From: Flavobacterium sp.
GTDB lineage: Bacteria; Bacteroidota; Bacteroidia; Flavobacteriales; Flavobacteriaceae
Assembly: GCA_023253295.1 (NCBI GenBank)
Contig: JALRGZ010000208.1
Location: 1-10,291 of the forward strand
Direction: 5' to 3'
DNA length: 10,291 nt
The first letter of the stretch is position 1; every line of letters starts with the position of its first letter. Below are positions 6,676 through 10,291 of the stretch, one piece after another. The position numbers were made by a program, and so were the translations under genes. The notes beneath the pieces were generated by a model, which saw only the letters and a list, made by a program, of their open reading frames with translations, did not search any database and was not told where the DNA came from.

Positions 6676-6776
6676 TTAGAAAACAACAGTTTTATGGATT
6701 TAAAAAATGAAGTGTAACTTTTTGTGATAATTTTATTTTTAAGAATGAAATTATATTAAATTCTCATTGAATGATT

Positions 6777-7328
6777 TTATTGTTGGATTTCTTCATACAT
6801 TTTTAGTAAATGTGTTACGGTATTCCAATTTCTGATTGTAGCGGTAAGATTGAGTTTCTTTTCGATATATTTTTGGTCTAATCTTGTCTTTCCTGCTGAA
6901 ACGGCATATTTAATAAAAATTTTATTTTGGTCAATATGGACTTCATCCGGTTTTACCTGACTCATTTTAAGATCATGGATTCTGTCTTTGTGTAATTCCG
7001 TTGAAACAAAGGCTACATACAGTTTTTTAGTATCAGCATCCTTTTCTTTTAAAAAGGGATTGTTTTCCTGACAGGCTATCAAATCTTCTTTATTAATGAC
7101 TACAATTGGTACGTCGTGTCCAAAGGTTTTGAAGATTTCCTGTTTGATTTTAAAGCCTACGGCAGCCGGATTTTCCTCTTCGGTGGTTACAAAAACATTC
7201 CCGGATTGGATATACGTAATTACATTAGTAAAACCCATATTTTCAAGCATTTTTTGCAGGGCATCCATTTTCATCATGTTGTGTCCTGAAACATTGATAC
7301 CGCGAAGTAAAGCCAGATGTGTAGTCAT
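6777..7328 (-). CDS. DUF1697 domain-containing protein
   Basis: A 183-residue cytosolic protein of the DUF1697 family, whose function is not established. The family N-terminus is clear: HLALLRGINVSGHNMMKMDAL at residues 4-24 and TYIQSGNVFVT at 38-48. The C-terminal signature is also present: SAGKTRLDQKYIEKKL at about 139-154 followed by ATIRNWNTVTHLL at 158-170. The length is normal for the family. It starts at ATG 7328-7326, 17 nt after the stop of the HAD phosphatase, so it is probably the last gene of the four-gene minus-strand operon. No strong terminator hairpin follows the stop at 6777. Confidence 0.9.
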   Translation of the reverse strand: MTTHLALLRGINVSGHNMMKMDALQKMLENMGFTNVITYIQSGNVFVTTEEENPAAVGFKIKQEIFKTFGHDVPIVVINKEDLIACQENNPFLKEKDADTKKLYVAFVSTELHKDRIHDLKMSQVKPDEVHIDQNKIFIKYAVSAGKTRLDQKYIEKKLNLTATIRNWNTVTHLLKMYEEIQQ

Positions 7329-7345
7329 ATTTTTGTTGTAATAAA

Positions 7346-7981
7346 TTATTGTAAAAGTAAATGAAGTTGTTCCATGTTGTCAAATAATGGAATATTCATT
7401 TGCTGTAAAGCTTCAAAATTAGCATGATTACTAAAACCAAAAACATCAAATCCACCGTTTAAAGCTGCCTGTACTCCGGCTGGACTGTCTTCGATTACTA
7501 CACAATCCTGAACTTCAAATCCCATTGTTTTTGCTGCGTGAAGATACAATTCAGGATTGGGTTTCCAACTATTGATTTCATAAGCGCTAAAGATATTACC
7601 TTCAAATTTTTCAATCAGCTTTGTGGTCGTTAAATTGAGTATTATTTTGTCGGCTGGACCATTGGAGGCCACCGCAATTGGAACGTTAATTTTGGCTAAC
7701 AATTCGTGGATTCCTTTGATGGGTTGTAAATCCTTTTTGAAAGATTTGAAAGTGCTTTTTCTGAAATCTTCTTCAAAAGTATCAGGTAGCTTTTTATTAG
7801 CTACTTCGGCAATATAGTTGAAACAAAATTCTAATGATTTACCTAAAAAGAATTGATGAGCAAAATCAATATCAATAATTGCACCATGAGTTTCCGCCAT
7901 ATTGACTAAGGTTCCTATCGAAATAGCTTCGCTATCTACTAATACACCGTCGCAATCAAAAATGATACATTTATATTTCAT
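7346..7981 (-). CDS. HAD superfamily IA phosphatase, YieH-like (6-phosphogluconate phosphatase type)
   Basis: A 211-residue cytosolic haloacid dehalogenase-type phosphatase. Motif I is FDCDGVLVDSE with nucleophile Asp9 and acid/base Asp11. Motif II is VASNGP (Ser106), motif III the lysine of WKPNPE (Lys140), and motif IV IEDSPAG (Glu164-Asp165). An alpha-helical cap lies at about 17-85. The blocks ASNGP, SAYEINSWKPNPELYLHAAK and FDCDGVLVDSE resemble E. coli YieH, which acts on 6-phosphogluconate. Beta-phosphoglucomutase and other small sugar-phosphate phosphatases share this architecture, so the substrate is uncertain. The gene starts 12 nt after the upstream PGP-like phosphatase and ends 17 nt before the DUF1697 gene. 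Two different HAD phosphatases in tandem suggest removal of side-product sugar phosphates. Confidence 0.85.
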   Translation of the reverse strand: MKYKCIIFDCDGVLVDSEAISIGTLVNMAETHGAIIDIDFAHQFFLGKSLEFCFNYIAEVANKKLPDTFEEDFRKSTFKSFKKDLQPIKGIHELLAKINVPIAVASNGPADKIILNLTTTKLIEKFEGNIFSAYEINSWKPNPELYLHAAKTMGFEVQDCVVIEDSPAGVQAALNGGFDVFGFSNHANFEALQQMNIPLFDNMEQLHLLLQ

Positions 7982-7993
7982 TTTTTTTCAGAA

Positions 7994-8641
7994 TTATAAA
8001 AGTTCTAATAAATGTAATGGGTGTTCAATAATAGTTTGAGCCCCTTCAGTAAGCAATTCTTCTTTAGTACGATAACCCCAAACAACTCCTACTGCAAACA
8101 TATTAGCATTTTTTGCCGTTTGCATGTCAATTCCGGAATCTCCCACATAAAGTACTTCTTCTGGAGTACAACCTAAATCTTTACTAATTTCCAGAGCTAC
8201 TATTGGGTTTGGTTTTTTGGTTTGTTCACTTTTTAACCCCATGACAATCTCGAAATCATTTGGGAATAAAGTTTTTCCAATTTTTTTTGTCAGTTCATCT
8301 GCTTTGTTTGATAAAACGGCTAATTTGATGTTTTTGGATTTTAATTCTTTTAAAAGTTCAGGAATTCCTTCGTAAGCATATGTTTTATTAGTACAATTTT
8401 CACGATAATGATTCATCATAGCTTCAAAAGTGGCATCAATAATTTCAGGGCTTCGTTGTGTTTCCGGAAGTGCTTTGGTTACTAAAACATGAAGTCCGCT
8501 GCCAATAAAATCATTAACAACTTCATAACTATGAGTGGGTAAGTTGCGTTCTTGAAGTACTTTATTTATGGAATCGGCTATATCTTTGAGTGAGTTGACT
8601 AAGGTTCCGTCCAAGTCGAATAGTACGGCTTTAAATTTCAT
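7994..8641 (-). CDS. HAD superfamily IA hydrolase, phosphoglycolate phosphatase-like
   Basis: A 215-residue HAD phosphatase. Motif I is FDLDGTLVNSLKDIADSIN with nucleophile Asp9 and acid/base Asp11. Motif II is VLSNKAD (Ser111), motif III KKPNP (Lys143 by position), and motif IV YVGDSGIDMQTAKNA (Asp168, Asp172). The GDSxxDMxTA block, the SNKAD block and VWGYRTKEELLTEGA at about 188-202 are those of the Gph group, which dephosphorylates 2-phosphoglycolate left by DNA repair or oxygenation. PpaX-type pyrophosphatases share part of this pattern, so no gene symbol is given. It is the second gene of the operon, 62 nt after the M28 peptidase stop and 12 nt before the YieH-like gene. Its motif IV (GDSxxD) differs from its neighbour's (EDSPAG), so the pair is not a recent tandem duplication. 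Confidence 0.85.
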   Translation of the reverse strand: MKFKAVLFDLDGTLVNSLKDIADSINKVLQERNLPTHSYEVVNDFIGSGLHVLVTKALPETQRSPEIIDATFEAMMNHYRENCTNKTYAYEGIPELLKELKSKNIKLAVLSNKADELTKKIGKTLFPNDFEIVMGLKSEQTKKPNPIVALEISKDLGCTPEEVLYVGDSGIDMQTAKNANMFAVGVVWGYRTKEELLTEGAQTIIEHPLHLLELL

Positions 8642-8703
8642 TTTGTAGGTTGAAATAAGGATTAACTGTTGTTTTTATTTTAAAAAACGGCAAGTTAGGC
8701 ATA

Positions 8704-9720
8704 TTATTTTTTATCTACCACAATCCGGTTATCTCTATTGGCTAATTCCCAAGCTATAGAAAAGGCAAGTTGTGCTCTTTTGGCAAGGGCATCATATTCA
8801 ATTTTATCGGGGGTATCTGTTGGGCGATGATAATCAGTATGAGTACCGTTAAAAATAAAAACAGAAGGGATTCCATGTATGGCAAAATTGTAATGGTCTG
8901 AACGTTGATAGAAGTTATTAGGGTCATTTAGTGCATTATATTTATAGTCTAAATCTAAATGAACGTATTTTTCATTTGCTGTTTTACATATTTCATCTAA
9001 TTCGCTTGAAAGGCGGTTTGAACCAATTAAATAGACGTAATTGTTGGAGTCTTTATGAGCTTCGTCCCGGCGTCCTATCATATCAATATTGATGTCGGCA
9101 ACTGTATTTTTTAACGGAAATAATGGGTTTTCGCTATAAAAACGAGAACCATGTAAACCGTGTTCTTCACCGGTTACATGAAGAATTAAGATAGAACGTT
9201 TGGGGCCGTGACCTTCTTTTTTGGCTAATTGAAATGCTTGGGCGATTTCCAGTAAGGCTACAGTTCCCGAACCATCATCATCAGCACCGTTAAAAATAGC
9301 ATTGTTTTTTGTACCTACATGGTCATAATGTGCAGAAATGACAATGATTTCATCTGGTTTTTCAGTACCTTCGATGTAGGCCCAAATATTTTCTGAATCG
9401 GGAAGGTTCTCATTTCTTCGGGCATTCAAAAAAGCAGCAGGAATATGTTGGTAATAATTTTGAGCTCCTTTAGGAAAAGGAATTCGGTCTTTTTGATATT
9501 GTCTAATCAAGTATTTACCGGCTTTTTTTTGTCCAATTGATCCCGTTTCTCTTCCTTCCATGGAATCACTAGCCACGATATAAAGATGTGTTTTTAACTC
9601 TTCGGCTGTAATGGAATTACTGTATTTAACAGGGTTAAGTATATTTTTTGTTGAAATATCTTTAGTTCCTTGACAAGAAGCTAAACAGCTAAAAGCGAGC
9701 AGGAGTAATAATTTTTTCAT
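8704..9720 (-). CDS. M28 family zinc metallopeptidase lipoprotein
   Basis: A 338-residue exported aminopeptidase-type enzyme. The N-terminus MKKLLLLLAFSCLASC is a lipoprotein signal peptide with lipobox LASC, so Cys16 would be acylated and the protein membrane-anchored. The co-catalytic di-zinc site of M28 is complete: His131 (with Asp133) in ISAHYDHVG, bridging Asp147 in NGADDDGSG, catalytic Glu185 and ligand Glu186 in TGEEHG, Asp213 in NIDMIGR, and His298 in HTDYHRPTDTPDK. The VASDSMEGRETGSIGQKKAG segment (49-68) is the usual prelude in flavobacterial members. The expected activity is release of N-terminal residues from peptides outside the inner membrane. It heads the minus-strand operon. 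Its promoter is not clear: GATATTTG (minus strand, 9756-9763) is one mismatch from the -7 consensus. Surface export is not indicated by an obvious acidic or basic tag after Cys16. Confidence 0.92.
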   Translation of the reverse strand: MKKLLLLLAFSCLASCQGTKDISTKNILNPVKYSNSITAEELKTHLYIVASDSMEGRETGSIGQKKAGKYLIRQYQKDRIPFPKGAQNYYQHIPAAFLNARRNENLPDSENIWAYIEGTEKPDEIIVISAHYDHVGTKNNAIFNGADDDGSGTVALLEIAQAFQLAKKEGHGPKRSILILHVTGEEHGLHGSRFYSENPLFPLKNTVADINIDMIGRRDEAHKDSNNYVYLIGSNRLSSELDEICKTANEKYVHLDLDYKYNALNDPNNFYQRSDHYNFAIHGIPSVFIFNGTHTDYHRPTDTPDKIEYDALAKRAQLAFSIAWELANRDNRIVVDKK

Positions 9721-9879
9721 AAAATTTAGGCTAGTAATTATGTAAGGTATACGTACAAATATCTGAAAATTAATTCAATAAAAATAGTCATGAATGTATT
9801 GTAGTTAAAAATGTCTTTAGAAATTCTGAAATCTTTTGAAAATACTGTATTTAGCTGTTTTTAGGTCTTTACTAAGGTT

Positions 9880-9909
9880 TTGATTCGCAATAAAATATAC
9901 GTATTTTTG
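9880..9909 (+). promoter_or_regulatory. Bacteroidota-type promoter of the ornithine aminotransferase gene
   Basis: TTG at 9880-9882, a 19-bp spacer and TATTTTTG at 9902-9909 make a full match to the -33/-7 consensus. The start site would fall near 9915, giving a leader of about 20 nt to the ATG at 9935. The -7 box overlaps TATACGTA (9896-9903), an octamer found again at 9748-9755 near the divergent M28 gene. Confidence 0.8.
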
Positions 9910-9934
9910 TAGTATAAGATTTAATTCAATTATC

Positions 9935-10117
9935 ATGGAACAAATACAGGAAATACTATCTCCACAATCAGAATCGTTAATTAATAAAGAAAATAATTAT
10001 GGTGCTCATAATTACCATCCTTTACCAGTAGTTCTGGAAAAAGGAGAAGGAGTATTTGTTTGGGATGTTGACGGGAAAAAATATTATGACTTTTTATCTG
10101 CTTACTCAGCTGTAAAT
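9935..10117 (+). pseudogene. rocD: 5' fragment of ornithine--oxo-acid aminotransferase, broken at a sequence junction
   Basis: The first 61 codons match the N-terminus of RocD, the pyridoxal-phosphate enzyme that converts ornithine and 2-oxoglutarate to glutamate semialdehyde and glutamate. Visible family blocks are NYGAHNYHPLPVVLEKGEGV (21-40), VWDVDGKKYYDFLSAYSAVN (42-61). In RocD the next residues are QGH-HPK, leading to the cofactor-binding part of a roughly 400-residue protein. Here the frame instead continues VKPLIAAPG and stops at 10178-10180. The catalytic lysine and the whole large domain are missing. A good promoter and a short leader precede the ATG, so the gene was presumably intact in the source genome. 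Either the sequence is chimeric at this point or the gene is disrupted. Confidence 0.85.
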
Positions 10118-10291
10118 GTAAAACCGTTAATTGCAGCACCAGGTGTTGCTAGATTAACATCAGCATTAGAAGCAGTTTGACAAGCAGCATGAAAATCTAA
10201 ACCTTGCACTGCTGTTTCAAACTTGCCATCAACATAAGATTTAATTTTTCTACTAGATAACTTTTCCTGAATTGGAATTAATTGATCAAGC
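10102..10291 (-). CDS. Internal fragment resembling a phage tail-fibre/structural protein (both ends missing)
   Basis: From 10290 leftward the minus strand is open for 62 codons before a TAA at 10104-10102 that lies in rocD-derived sequence. The peptide contains IKSYVDGKFETAVQGLDFHA and then ASNADVNLATPGAAINGFTF. The pattern (AYVD-K repeat end, GLD-, a stretch of A/T/N residues, then a -I-G-T/F- block leading to GDRVLLK) is one I associate with phage tail-fibre or virion structural proteins. The expected GDRVLL continuation would begin exactly where the sequence turns into rocD. No start codon of its own is visible and the 5' end leaves the window. On the plus strand the same bases give only a 20-residue tail without family resemblance. 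The phage assignment is from pattern memory over a short segment and needs a search. Confidence 0.5.
   Translation of the reverse strand, partial: LDQLIPIQEKLSSRKIKSYVDGKFETAVQGLDFHAACQTASNADVNLATPGAAINGFTFTAE
10107..10117. other. Junction between rocD and phage-like sequence in opposite orientation
   Basis: Left of this point the plus strand encodes RocD; right of it the minus strand encodes the phage-like fragment. The 11 bases CAGCTGTAAAT fit both sides: they finish RocD codons ...SAVN, and on the other strand they read ATTTACAGCTG, as expected for a phage frame continuing FTFTAG. This suggests a microhomology join. There are no insertion-sequence ends, target duplication or attachment-site-like repeat around it. 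Confidence 0.6.

Noticed and set aside
10118..10180. An intact 81-residue gene starting at 9935
   Set aside because: The last 20 residues are antisense translation of the phage-like fragment; the RocD similarity stops at codon 61.
1..10291. CRISPR array, tRNA/rRNA genes, insertion sequence or anti-phage defence system
   Set aside because: I saw no regularly spaced repeats, no cloverleaf-like or rRNA-like sequence, no transposase and no defence-type effector on either strand; nearly all the window is accounted for by the listed genes.

Overview
The window looks like chromosomal DNA of a flavobacterium (Bacteroidota, Flavobacteriaceae; Flavobacterium or a close relative). The evidence is low GC, a carboxypeptidase-regulatory/plug/barrel outer-membrane receptor, promoters of the Bacteroidota form (TTG, about 19-20 bp, TAnnTTTG), AT-rich leaders without Shine-Dalgarno sequences, and protein-level resemblance to flavobacterial housekeeping genes. 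It is mostly ordinary core-genome content. The one real discontinuity is in the last ~175 bases.

Layout. The left edge (1-416, minus) is the N-terminal 138 codons of class II fumarase (fumC). A 54-residue membrane miniprotein (587-751, plus) follows, with its own promoter and a strong terminator. Back-to-back terminators separate it from a large outer-membrane receptor (899-3382, minus). Upstream of the receptor is an ArsC/YfgD-type thioredoxin-fold reductase (3466-3813, minus), divergent from a plus-strand pair: a CPBP/CAAX-type membrane protease (3909-4832) and, 3 nt later, a short o-succinylbenzoate-CoA ligase-like enzyme, menE (4836-5885). menE converges, with a 1-nt gap, on a Crp/Fnr regulator (5887-6585, minus). 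That regulator carries a full FNR-like cysteine quartet and has a tandem-palindrome element upstream of its -7 box.

The block 6777-9720 (minus) reads as one operon in the order M28 metallopeptidase lipoprotein, PGP-like HAD phosphatase, YieH-like HAD phosphatase, DUF1697 protein. The gaps are 62, 12 and 17 nt. Divergent from it, behind a textbook promoter (9880-9909), starts an ornithine aminotransferase (rocD, 9935).

The rocD reading frame matches the family only to about codon 61. The sequence then switches to an open frame on the opposite strand (10102-10290) that resembles an internal piece of a phage tail-fibre/structural protein. The join sits at about 11 bp of inferred microhomology close to the window end, so a chimeric assembly end is the leading explanation and a genuine phage-related rearrangement the alternative.

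Functional links are modest. fumC, menE and an FNR-type regulator all relate to respiratory metabolism, and the two HAD phosphatases suggest removal of damaged or side-product sugar phosphates. I do not see a convincing new multi-gene system. The points best worth a second look are the terminal junction, the cysteine-bearing regulator with its palindromic operator candidate, and the small membrane protein.
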